Below, one piece after another: positions 23,470-35,670 of a stretch of DNA of 64,000 nucleotides. Location: positions 372,001 to 436,000 of the forward strand of contig CAJNAR010000148.1 in the NCBI GenBank assembly GCA_905220665.1. Reading direction: 5' to 3'. The DNA comes from Albugo candida (Eukaryota; Oomycota; Peronosporomycetes; Albuginales; Albuginaceae). How positions within the stretch are numbered: the stretch's first letter is position 1; every line of letters begins with the position of its first letter. The notes below the pieces were generated by a model. It saw only the letters and a list, made by a program, of their open reading frames with translations. It had not been told where the DNA came from and did not search any database. The translations under genes and the position numbers were made by a program.

Positions 23470-26400
23470 TTAATTCATCGTCGAATAAATCAGATCGCCA
23501 TCAATACCACTTTCCTGCTCACCATCGTCATAATCCACGTCGTAAGTACCATTTAAACGGCATCGACTAATAACACCAGGATAATACGTTGCTTTTCCTC
23601 GATAACGAGCTTCAATCTTGTCCCCAACCTTCAATTTCTTCTTGACTTCAACGTTTTTGGAACGAGGAAGCTCATCACTACCATTAGCAGTCTTCAAGCT
23701 TGTAGCACAACGACGAATGAGATCTGTCGATATACCTGTCTCTTTTTCGCCATCGTCATATTCAATGTCATAGGTTCCATTTAGTCGGCATCTGCTTATC
23801 ACTCCCGGATAAAACTGTTCTTTCCCTTTATACTGTGCTTCGACTTTGTCTCCTTCTCGGTACCTTTCATTTACTTTCCTAGCTTCCGTTTTTAGAACAG
23901 GATCGCTTTGCTTTTCTTCTCTGTTCACTTCCGTCTCAGAATCCTTGATCTTTTTCGGAGCAGCTTCTTTCAGACGAATCAGATCAGCTGTCACACCGGT
24001 TTCCTTCTCACCGTCGTCATAATCCACATCGTAGGTACCATTCAGACGACACCTATTAATAACACCAGGATAATACCTCGATCGACCTTTGTATTTTGCC
24101 TCCACTTTATCACCTTGGCTGAATGCTTTTGAACCATCGCCACTGGGTTTTTCATCGGTAGCTTTTCGTGTCTCTGATTTATCCTTCAATTCATTTCCAA
24201 CATCAACTAATAAATCCACCTTCGGACGAATCAGATCGCCATCAATACCAGTTTCCTTCTCACCATCGTCATAATCCACGTCGTAGGTACCATTCAAACG
24301 ACATCGACTAATAACACCAGGATAATACGTTGCTTTTCCTCGATAACGAGCTTCAATCTTGTCCCCAACCTTCAATTTCTTCTTAACTTCAACGCTTTTG
24401 GAACGAAGAAGCTCGTCGCTACCATCAGCAATCTTCAAGCTTGTAACACAACGACGAATGAGATCTGTCGATATACCTGTCTCTTTTTCGCCATCGTCAT
24501 ATTCAATGTCATAGGTTCCATTTAGTCGGCATCTGCTTATCACTCCCGGATAAAACTGTTCTTTCCCTTTATACTGTGCTTCGACTTTGTCTCCTTCTCG
24601 GTACCTTTCATTTACTTTCCTAGCTTCCGTTTTTAGAACAGGATCGCTTTGCTTTTCTTCTCTGTTCACTTCCGTCTCAGAATCCTTGATCTTTTTCGGA
24701 GCAGCTTCTTTCAGACGAATCAGATCAGCTGTCACACCGGTTTCCTTCTCACCGTCGTCATAATCCACATCGTAGGTACCATTCAGACGACACCTATTAA
24801 TAACACCAGGATAATACCTCGATCGACCTTTGTATTTTGCCTCCACTTTATCACCTTGGCTGAATGCTTTTGAACCATCACCACTGGGTTTTTCATCGGT
24901 GGCTTTTCGTGTTTCTGATTTATCCTTCAATTCATTTCCAACATCAACTAATAAATCCACCTTCGGACGAATCAGATCGCCATCAATACCAGTTTCCTTC
25001 TCACCATCGTCATAATCCACGTCGTAGGTACCATTCAAACGACATCGACTAATAACACCAGGATAATACGTTGCTTTTCCTCGATAACGAGCTTCAATCT
25101 TGTCCCCAACCTTCAATTTCTTCTTAACTTCAACGCTTTTGGAACGAAGAAGCTCGTCGCTACCATCAGCAATCTTCAAGCTTGTAACACAACGACGAAT
25201 GAGATCTGTCGATATACCTGTCTCTTTTTCGCCATCGTCATATTCAATGTCATAGGTTCCATTTAGTCGGCATCTGCTTATCACTCCCGGATAAAACTGT
25301 TCTTTCCCTTTATACTGTGCTTCGACTTTGTCTCCTTCTCGGTACCTTTCATTTACTTTCCTAGCTTCCGTTTTTAGAACAGGATCGCTTTGCTTTTCTT
25401 CTCTGTTCACTTCCGTCTCAGAATCCTTGATCTTTTTCGGAGCAGCTTCTTTCAGACGAATCAGATCAGCTGTCACACCGGTTTCCTTCTCACCGTCGTC
25501 ATAATCCACATCGTAGGTACCATTCAGACGACACCTATTAATAACACCAGGATAATACCTCGATCGACCTTTGTATTTTGCCTCCACTTTATCACCTTGG
25601 CTGAATGCTTTTGAACCATCACCACTGGGTTTTTCATCGGTGGCTTTTCGTGTTTCTGATTTATCCTTCAATTCATTTCCAACATCAACTAATAAATCCA
25701 CCTTCGGACGAATCAGATCGCCATCAATACCAGTTTCCTTCTCACCATCGTCATAATCCACGTCGTAGGTACCATTCAAACGACATCGACTAATAACACC
25801 AGGATAATACGTTGCTTTTCCTCGATAACGAGCTTCAATCTTGTCCCCAACCTTCAATTTCTTCTTAACTTCAACGCTTTTGGAACGAAGAAGCTCGTCG
25901 CTACCATCAGCAATCTTCAAGCTTGTAACACAACGACGAATGAGATCTGTCGATATACCTGTCTCTTTTTCGCCATCGTCATATTCAATGTCATAGGTTC
26001 CATTTAGTCGGCATCTGCTTATCACTCCCGGATAAAACTGTTCTTTCCCTTTATACTGTGCTTCGACTTTGTCTCCTTCTCGGTACCTTTCATTTACTTT
26101 CCTAGCTTCCGTTTTTAGAACAGGATCGCTTTGCTTTTCTTCTCTGTTCACTTCCGTCTCAGAATCCTTGATCTTTTTCGGAGCAGCTTCTTTCAGACGA
26201 ATCAGATCAGCTGTCACACCGGTTTCCTTCTCACCGTCGTCATAATCCACATCGTAGGTACCATTCAGACGACACCTATTAATAACACCAGGATAATACC
26301 TCGATCGACCTTTGTATTTTGCCTCCACTTTATCACCTTGGCTGAATGCTTTTGAACCATCACCACTGGGTTTTTCATCGGTGGCTTTTCGTGTTTCTGA

Positions 26401-29400
26401 TTTATCCTTCAATTCATTTCCAACATCAACTAATAAATCCACCTTCGGACGAATCAGATCGCCATCAATACCAGTTTCCTTCTCACCATCGTCATAATCC
26501 ACGTCGTAGGTACCATTCAAACGACATCGACTAATAACACCAGGATAATACGTTGCTTTTCCTCGATAACGAGCTTCAATCTTGTCCCCAACCTTCAATT
26601 TCTTCTTAACTTCAACGCTTTTGGAACGAAGAAGCTCGTCGCTACCATCAGCAATCTTCAAGCTTGTAACACAACGACGAATGAGATCTGTCGATATACC
26701 TGTCTCTTTTTCGCCATCGTCATATTCAATGTCATAGGTTCCATTTAGTCGGCATCTGCTTATCACTCCCGGATAAAACTGTTCTTTCCCTTTATACTGT
26801 GCTTCGACTTTGTCTCCTTCTCGGTACCTTTCATTTACTTTCCTAGCTTCCGTTTTTAGAACAGGATCGCTTTGCTTTTCTTCTCTGTTCACTTCCGTCT
26901 CAGAATCCTTGATCTTTTTCGGAGCAGCTTCTTTCAGACGAATCAGATCAGCTGTCACACCGGTTTCCTTCTCACCGTCGTCATAATCCACATCGTAGGT
27001 ACCATTCAGACGACACCTATTAATAACACCAGGATAATACCTCGATCGACCTTTGTATTTTGCCTCCACTTTATCACCTTGGCTGAATGCTTTTGAACCA
27101 TCACCACTGGGTTTTTCATCGGTAGCTTTTCGTGTCTCTGATTTATCCTTCAATTCATTTCCAACATCAGCTGAAGAATCCACCTTCGGACGAATCAGAT
27201 CGCCATCAATACCAGTTTCCTTCTCCCCATCGTCATAATCCACGTCGTAAGTACCATTCAAACGACATCGACTAATAACACCAGGATAATACGTTGCTTT
27301 TCCTCGATAACGAGCTTCAATCTTGTCCCCAACCTTCAATTTCTTCTTAACTTCAACGCTTTTGGAACGAAGAAGCTCGTCGCTACCATCAGCAATCTTC
27401 AAGCTTGTAACACAACGACGAATGAGATCTGTCGATATACCTGTCTCTTTTTCGCCATCGTCATATTCAATGTCATAGGTTCCATTTAGTCGGCATCTGC
27501 TTATCACTCCCGGATAAAACTGTTCTTTCCCTTTATACTGTGCTTCGACTTTGTCTCCTTCTCGGTACCTTTCATTTACTTTCCTAGCTTCCGTTTTTAG
27601 AACAGGATCGCTTTGCTTTTCTTCTCTGTTCACTTCCGTCTCAGAATCCTTGATCTTTTTCGGAGCAGCTTCTTTCAGACGAATCAGATCAGCTGTCACA
27701 CCGGTTTCCTTCTCACCGTCGTCATAATCCACATCGTAGGTACCATTCAGACGACACCTATTAATAACACCAGGATAATACCTCGATCGACCTTTGTATT
27801 TTGCCTCCACTTTATCACCTTGGCTGAATGCTTTTGAACCATCACCACTGGGTTTTTCATCGGTGGCTTTTCGTGTTTCTGATTTATCCTTCAATTCATT
27901 TCCAACATCAACTAATAAATCCACCTTCGGACGAATCAGATCGCCATCAATACCAGTTTCCTTCTCACCATCGTCATAATCCACGTCGTAGGTACCATTC
28001 AAACGACATCGACTAATAACACCAGGATAATACGTTGCTTTTCCTCGATAACGAGCTTCAATCTTGTCCCCAACCTTCAATTTCTTCTTAACTTCAACGC
28101 TTTTGGAACGAAGAAGCTCGTCGCTACCATCAGCAATCTTCAAGCTTGTAACACAACGACGAATGAGATCTGTCGATATACCTGTCTCTTTTTCGCCGTC
28201 GTCATATTCAATGTCATAGGTTCCATTTAGTCGGCATCTGCTTATCACTCCCGGATAAAACTGTTCTTTCCCTTTATACTGTGCTTCGACTTTGTCTCCT
28301 TCTCGGTACCTTTCATTTACTTTCCTAGCTTCCGTTTTTAGAACAGGATCGCTTTGCTTTTCTTCTCTGTTCACTTCCGTCTCAGAATCCTTGATCTTTT
28401 TCGGAGCAGCTTCTTTCAGACGAATCAGATCAGCTGTCACACCGGTTTCCTTCTCACCGTCGTCATAATCCACATCGTAGGTACCATTCAGACGACACCT
28501 ATTAATAACACCAGGATAATACCTCGATCGACCTTTGTATTTTGCCTCCACTTTATCACCTTGGCTGAATGCTTTTGAACCATCACCACTGGGTTTTTCA
28601 TCGGTGGCTTTTCGTGTTTCTGATTTATCCTTCAATTCATTTCCAACATCAACTAATAAATCCACCTTCGGACGAATCAGATCGCCATCAATACCAGTTT
28701 CCTTCTCACCATCGTCATAATCCACGTCGTAGGTACCATTCAAACGACATCGACTAATAACACCAGGATAATACGTTGCTTTTCCTCGATAACGAGCTTC
28801 AATCTTGTCCCCAACCTTCAATTTCTTCTTAACTTCAACGCTTTTGGAACGAAGAAGCTCGTCGCTACCATCAGCAATCTTCAAGCTTGTAACACAACGA
28901 CGAATGAGATCTGTCGATATACCTGTCTCTTTTTCGCCATCGTCATATTCAATGTCATAGGTTCCATTTAGTCGGCATCTGCTTATCACTCCCGGATAAA
29001 ACTGTTCTTTCCCTTTATACTGTGCTTCGACTTTGTCTCCTTCTCGGTACCTTTCATTTACTTTCCTAGCTTCCGTTTTTAGAACAGGATCGCTTTGCTT
29101 TTCTTCTCTGTTCACTTCCGTCTCAGAATCCTTGATCTTTTTCGGAGCAGCTTCTTTCAGACGAATCAGATCAGCTGTCACACCGGTTTCCTTCTCACCG
29201 TCGTCATAATCCACATCGTAGGTACCATTCAGACGACACCTATTAATAACACCAGGATAATACCTCGATCGACCTTTGTATTTTGCCTCCACTTTATCAC
29301 CTTGGCTGAATGCTTTTGAACCATCACCACTGGGTTTTTCATCGGTAGCTTTTCGTGTCTCTGATTTATCCTTCAATTCATTTCCAACATCAGCTGAAGA

Positions 29401-32400
29401 ATCCACCTTCGGACGAATCAGATCGCCATCAATACCAGTTTCCTTCTCACCATCGTCATAATCCACGTCGTATTTACCATTCAAACGACATCGACTAATA
29501 ACACCAGGATAATACGTTGCTTTTCCTCGATAACGAGCTTCAATCTTGTCCCCAACCTTCAATTTCTTCTTAACTTCAACGCTTTTGGAACGAAGAAGCT
29601 CGTCGCTACCATCAGCAATCTTCAAGCTTGTAACACAACGACGAATGAGATCTGTCGATATACCTGTCTCTTTTTCGCCATCGTCATATTCAATGTCATA
29701 GGTTCCATTTAGTCGGCATCTGCTTATCACTCCCGGATAAAACTGTTCTTTCCCTTTATACTGTGCTTCGACTTTGTCTCCTTCTCGGTACCTTTCATTT
29801 ACTTTCCTAGCTTCCGTTTTTAGAACAGGATCGCTTTGCTTTTCTTCTCTGTTCACTTCCGTCTCAGAATCCTTGATCTTTTTCGGAGCAGCTTCTTTCA
29901 GACGAATCAGATCAGCTGTCACACCGGTTTCCTTCTCACCGTCGTCATAATCCACATCGTAGGTACCATTCAGACGACACCTATTAATAACACCAGGATA
30001 ATACCTCGATCGACCTTTGTATTTTGCCTCCACTTTATCACCTTGGCTGAATGCTTTTGAACCATCACCACTGGGTTTTTCATCGGTGGCTTTTCGTGTT
30101 TCTGATTTATCCTTCAATTCATTTCCAACATCAACTAATAAATCCACCTTCGGACGAATCAGATCGCCATCAATACCAGTTTCCTTCTCACCATCGTCAT
30201 AATCCACGTCGTAGGTACCATTCAAACGACATCGACTAATAACACCAGGATAATACGTTGCTTTTCCTCGATAACGAGCTTCAATCTTGTCCCCAACCTT
30301 CAATTTCTTCTTAACTTCAACGCTTTTGGAACGAAGAAGCTCGTCGCTACCATCAGCAATCTTCAAGCTTGTAACACAACGACGAATGAGATCTGTCGAT
30401 ATACCTGTCTCTTTTTCGCCATCGTCATATTCAATGTCATAGGTTCCATTTAGTCGGCATCTGCTTATCACTCCCGGATAAAACTGTTCTTTCCCTTTAT
30501 ACTGTGCTTCGACTTTGTCTCCTTCTCGGTACCTTTCATTTACTTTCCTAGCTTCCGTTTTTAGAACAGGATCGCTTTGCTTTTCTTCTCTGTTCACTTC
30601 CGTCTCAGAATCCTTGATCTTTTTCGGAGCAGCTTCTTTCAGACGAATCAGATCAGCTGTCACACCGGTTTCCTTCTCACCGTCGTCATAATCCACATCG
30701 TAGGTACCATTCAGACGACACCTATTAATAACACCAGGATAATACCTCGATCGACCTTTGTATTTTGCCTCCACTTTATCACCTTGGCTGAATGCTTTTG
30801 AACCATCACCACTGGGTTTTTCATCGGTGGCTTTTCGTGTTTCTGATTTATCCTTCAATTCATTTCCAACATCAACTAATAAATCCACCTTCGGACGAAT
30901 CAGATCGCCATCAATACCAGTTTCCTTCTCACCATCGTCATAATCCACGTCGTAGGTACCATTCAAACGACATCGACTAATAACACCAGGATAATACGTT
31001 GCTTTTCCTCGATAACGAGCTTCAATCTTGTCCCCAACCTTCAATTTCTTCTTAACTTCAACGCTTTTGGAACGAAGAAGCTCGTCGCTACCATCAGCAA
31101 TCTTCAAGCTTGTAACACAACGACGAATGAGATCTGTCGATATACCTGTCTCTTTTTCGCCATCGTCATATTCAATGTCATAGGTTCCATTTAGTCGGCA
31201 TCTGCTTATCACTCCCGGATAAAACTGTTCTTTCCCTTTATACTGTGCTTCGACTTTGTCTCCTTCTCGGTACCTTTCATTTACTTTCCTAGCTTCCGTT
31301 TTTAGAACAGGATCGCTTTGCTTTTCTTCTCTGTTCACTTCCGTCTCAGAATCCTTGATCTTTTTCGGAGCAGCTTCTTTCAGACGAATCAGATCAGCTG
31401 TCACACCGGTTTCCTTCTCACCGTCGTCATAATCCACATCGTAGGTACCATTCAGACGACACCTATTAATAACACCAGGATAATACCTCGATCGACCTTT
31501 GTATTTTGCCTCCACTTTATCACCTTGGCTGAATGCTTTTGAACCATCACCACTGGGTTTTTCATCGGTGGCTTTTCGTGTTTCTGATTTATCCTTCAAT
31601 TCATTTCCAACATCAACTAATAAATCCACCTTCGGACGAATCAGATCGCCATCAATACCAGTTTCCTTCTCACCATCGTCATAATCCACGTCGTAGGTAC
31701 CATTCAAACGACATCGACTAATAACACCAGGATAATACGTTGCTTTTCCTCGATAACGAGCTTCAATCTTGTCCCCAACCTTCAATTTCTTCTTAACTTC
31801 AACGCTTTTGGAACGAAGAAGCTCGTCGCTACCATCAGCAATCTTCAAGCTTGTAACACAACGACGAATGAGATCTGTCGATATACCTGTCTCTTTTTCG
31901 CCATCGTCATATTCAATGTCATAGGTTCCATTTAGTCGGCATCTGCTTATCACTCCCGGATAAAACTGTTCTTTCCCTTTATACTGTGCTTCGACTTTGT
32001 CTCCTTCTCGGTACCTTTCATTTACTTTCCTAGCTTCCGTTTTTAGAACAGGATCGCTTTGCTTTTCTTCTCTGTTCACTTCCGTCTCAGAATCCTTGAT
32101 CTTTTTCGGAGCAGCTTCTTTCAGACGAATCAGATCAGCTGTCACACCGGTTTCCTTCTCACCGTCGTCATAATCCACATCGTAGGTACCATTCAGACGA
32201 CACCTATTAATAACACCAGGATAATACCTCGATCGACCTTTGTATTTTGCCTCCACTTTATCACCTTGGCTGAATGCTTTTGAACCATCACCACTGGGTT
32301 TTTCATCGGTAGCTTTTCGTGTCTCTGATTTATCCTTCAATTCATTTCCAACATCAGCTGAAGAATCCACCTTCGGACGAATCAGATCGCCATCAATACC

Positions 32401-33747
32401 AGTTTCCTTCTCCCCATCGTCATAATCCACGTCGTAAGTACCATTCAAACGACATCGACTAATAACACCAGGATAATACGTTGCTTTTCCTCGATAACGA
32501 GCTTCAATCTTGTCCCCAACCTTCAATTTCTTCTTAACTTCAACGCTTTTGGAACGAAGAAGCTCGTCGCTACCATCAGCAATCTTCAAGCTTGTAACAC
32601 AACGACGAATGAGATCTGTCGATATACCTGTCTCTTTTTCGCCATCGTCATATTCAATGTCATAGGTTCCATTTAGTCGGCATCTGCTTATCACTCCCGG
32701 ATAAAACTGTTCTTTCCCTTTATACTGTGCTTCGACTTTGTCTCCTTCTCGGTACCTTTCATTTACTTTCCTAGCTTCCGTTTTTAGAACAGGATCGCTT
32801 TGCTTTTCTTCTCTGTTCACTTCCGTCTCAGAATCCTTGATCTTTTTCGGAGCAGCTTCTTTCAGACGAATCAGATCAGCTGTCACACCGGTTTCCTTCT
32901 CACCGTCGTCATAATCCACATCGTAGGTACCATTCAGACGACACCTATTAATAACACCAGGATAATACCTCGATCGACCTTTGTATTTTGCCTCCACTTT
33001 ATCACCTTGGCTGAATGCTTTTGAACCATCACCACTGGGTTTTTCATCGGTGGCTTTTCGTGTTTCTGATTTATCCTTCAATTCATTTCCAACATCAACT
33101 AATAAATCCACCTTCGGACGAATCAGATCGCCATCAATACCAGTTTCCTTCTCACCATCGTCATAATCCACGTCGTAGGTACCATTCAAACGACATCGAC
33201 TAATAACACCAGGATAATACGTTGCTTTTCCTCGATAACGAGCTTCAATCTTGTCCCCAACCTTCAATTTCTTCTTAACTTCAACGCTTTTGGAACGAAG
33301 AAGCTCGTCGCTACCATCAGCAATCTTCAAGCTTGTAACACAACGACGAATGAGATCTGTCGATATACCTGTCTCTTTTTCGCCATCGTCATATTCAATG
33401 TCATAGGTTCCATTTAGTCGGCATCTGCTTATCACTCCCGGATAAAACTGTTCTTTCCCTTTATACTGTGCTTCGACTTTGTCTCCTTCTCGGTACCTTT
33501 CATTTACTTTCCTAGCTTCCGTTTTTAGAACAGGATCGCTTTGCTTTTCTTCTCTGTTCACTTCCGTCTCAGAATCCTTGATCTTTTTCGGAGCAGCTTC
33601 TTTCAGACGAATCAGATCAGCTGTCACACCGGTTTCCTTCTCACCGTCGTCATAATCCACATCGTAGGTACCATTCAGACGACACCTATTAATAACACCA
33701 GGATAATACCTCGATCGACCTTTGTATTTTGCCTCCACTTTATCACC
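23470..33747 (-). repeat. Tandem array of 14 coding blocks, 741 bp each (last one partial)
   Basis: The period is exactly 741 bp (247 codons) over about 10.3 kb: 13 full blocks plus a final 214-codon block that ends at the stop. Internal blocks are nearly identical in DNA, including silent sites. The block nearest the stop (23470-23880) differs most (GEQESGIDGDLIYSTMN, RRCATSLKTANGSDELPRSK). Three linkers carry an SSADV variant instead of LLVDV (near 27170, 29390 and 32355). Such an array is prone to unequal crossing over and to assembly collapse. Confidence 0.95.
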
Positions 33748-35670
33748 TGTGTTGAGTAATTCGGTCGCATTAAGTGTCAATGCTTTCTCGTCGTTTTTTT
33801 GTCGGTCTCTATCAAATGTATGCGAATCATTGGCTACAATTTTAGCGCTTTCGTAAGTCAGATCTCTTGCTGCACCATATTCGTTCTCTTTATCATCGTA
33901 TCTCGAGCTGTATAAACTATCTTTTTTTGTTATGCCATAGTGTAAGTTCTCGTCAAAGTGACGGGCTGGCCGGCGGAGGAAACTAGGTGCCATGCATGAT
34001 GCCAAAATACCCGATTTGAACCGTACAGTATAAGTGCCATTTAGATGTACACTCTCTATCACACCCCATTCAGGAAAGTTACAACCGGGAGCACAAGCTT
34101 CAATCTCTTCACCACAGTCGTAGCGATGTAATGCGTCATAGTTACTTTTCGTTCTATTATACGCATCCATGTCTTGATCGTAAGATCGTCCTTTTGAATG
34201 ATCAGAGCTGCATACTGGATTATCGTAAGATTGATTAGCTATCCTGCACTCCCCAAAAGCGTGATCATCATTAGAGTAAAATGATCGAGGTCTTATGTGT
34301 CGTTCTTTCGCTGCTTTTCCTCCAACGTATGGATTCGGTAGTTGGAACCCACACATTTCACATTCCTCCACGTCGTAACTATTGACAAAGTCGCAGCGTC
34401 TACAGCAAAGATATTGTGACCCATCTGGAAAACGACCACCACCCGGAACAGGTTTCAATCTCGATGTATCACAAACCTCACAATGTTTCACCCATTCTTC
34501 GACTTGTTGGTGCCTGCACACACGACAAACCCATCCACGAAAGACTGTAGCCGGGATAAAAGAGTGCTTTCGGTAATTCTCGAATTTGCACATTGGTAGG
34601 TCGTGTTTCTCTCTGATGGAATGACCAATTTGTGGTTCTTTATTACTGTCTTGCGATATATTAGATCTTCTTTGTTGATATACGTTCAAATTTTTGTGCG
34701 GATCATAGCCGTTACTCTCTGCGCTTCCCCTGATGCCAAAGAGATTCAAAAATTTGGTGTAGGATATCATTGTTTTGTCGAACGGATGAATTGCCAGTGA
34801 GATAACAAGAAAGTGAAGAGTCGACTCAGATATTACCATTTTCATCATCGAGAAAACGAGGGAGAAGAACAATTTATACCTTATAAATCCAGTATCAGTC
34901 TCATCATAGCTCTGAAAGATTGTGTATAGATCAACCCCCGAAGCCAAAAGCCCACGTTGCTCTTTACGTACTTGATGCCGGATACAATCGCTAAAATAGA
35001 AAGAGAAGAATCAGTTAAAATATAAAACACATAAAACAAGACTTTAGTTTTACAATTCATAGTCGTCAAGAGCCATGTATCGTGAAAGTGCCACATAATC
35101 TACATGATTGGGTCGTACACAAAAATGCGTCGTGATGATCTTGGATTGTGAAGTGCTCAAAACAACGCCGATATCGGACAAAGTCATGTGAAAGTGCTGG
35201 ATAGAGATTGTTCCATGATGCAATGGGTCATGTGCCGCAAACAAGTGAAGTGGACTGATTAATGAGCGAACAGAATAAAAAGCATCTCGAAGTTCTAATT
35301 TGAAATTATTCGGTAGACGGATGCTATGCTCTTGTCCTGTGAGAACTCCTGGCTCATGCTTTGGAGTCAATTCGTCATTCAAATGATTTGAACGGCTTGG
35401 CGATTTCGCTCCCGTAATAGTCGTGGGACCGATTGGTACCTGGCAATTTACCGGACTGAGAATAGATATTTGTGGTGAGCAACCGGAATCCTGATCAGCA
35501 TTATTGAAGCTGTCCCCTCTTATCGATGAGAAATTAGTCGATGAAATATTACGTTCATGTTGATAGGAATGCGTGATCCCTTGCCAGTATTCCGGATCTA
35601 AGGGTGTCGGGCATATAGTCCTTGCTTTGAGTTTCTCATCGCTAAAGAAGCTCCCTGCAGCGCTCATCAC
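23470..35670 (-). CDS. Giant multi-Tudor-like repeat protein with RanBP2 zinc fingers (two exons, 4045 aa)
   Basis: Join exon 1 (35670-35054) to exon 2 (34990-23470). GT-AG removal of the 63-bp intron keeps the frame (GAA TT|C GAT). Residues about 130-290 form two degenerate EF-hand-like segments (HDPLHHGTISIQHF, YDETDTGFIRYKLF). They lack the final Glu of the loop, so calcium binding is doubtful. Residues 361-379 (CRVCRHQQVEEWVKHCEVC) and about 402-419 (CRRC...CEMC) are RanBP2-type zinc fingers. A divergent Tudor-like domain lies near 500-550. From residue 621 to the end there are 14 blocks of 247 residues. Each has three Tudor/agenet-like domains, GDKVEAKYKGRSRYYPGV, GDKVEAQYKGKEQFYPGV and GDKIEARYRGKATYYPGV, each ending LNGTYD.DYDDGEKETG. 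Linkers are Lys/Glu-rich. Tudor-like folds usually bind methylated ligands or act as scaffolds. The function of this protein is unknown. This is the only clearly intact host gene in the window. Confidence 0.88.
34991..35053 (-). other. 63-bp intron of the giant gene
   Basis: Donor GTAAAACTAAAG, a TTTTAACTGATTC branch-like segment and acceptor TTTCTATTTTAG. Its removal joins TT and C into a Phe codon and links exon 1 to an open frame running 14 codons upstream of the first long-frame position at 34947. Size and signals fit oomycete introns. Confidence 0.8.
35054..35670 (-). CDS. Exon 1 of the giant gene
   Basis: Starts at the ATG at 35670 (MMSAAGSFFSDEKLKAR) and encodes 205 full codons plus two bases. 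If not spliced, the frame would end at TAA 35050-35052, three bases into the intron. The Ser/Pro-rich first 120 residues look disordered. The remainder is helical and EF-hand-like (LRDAFYSVRSLISPLHLF). A second ATG three bases later gives nearly the same protein. Confidence 0.8.

Noticed and set aside
23470..33747. CRISPR-like or satellite array
   Set aside because: The period is 741 bp, in frame and protein-coding on the minus strand, with no unique spacers.
23908..33759. Repeated plus-strand ORFs of 74, 61 and 62 codons across the array
   Set aside because: They recur every 741 bp only because the minus-strand coding block repeats. They are antisense shadows without independent support.
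34947..34947. Start of the giant protein at this position
   Set aside because: The codon here is TTG. An upstream in-frame stretch joins through a good 63-bp intron to an ATG exon at 35670, which is a better model.
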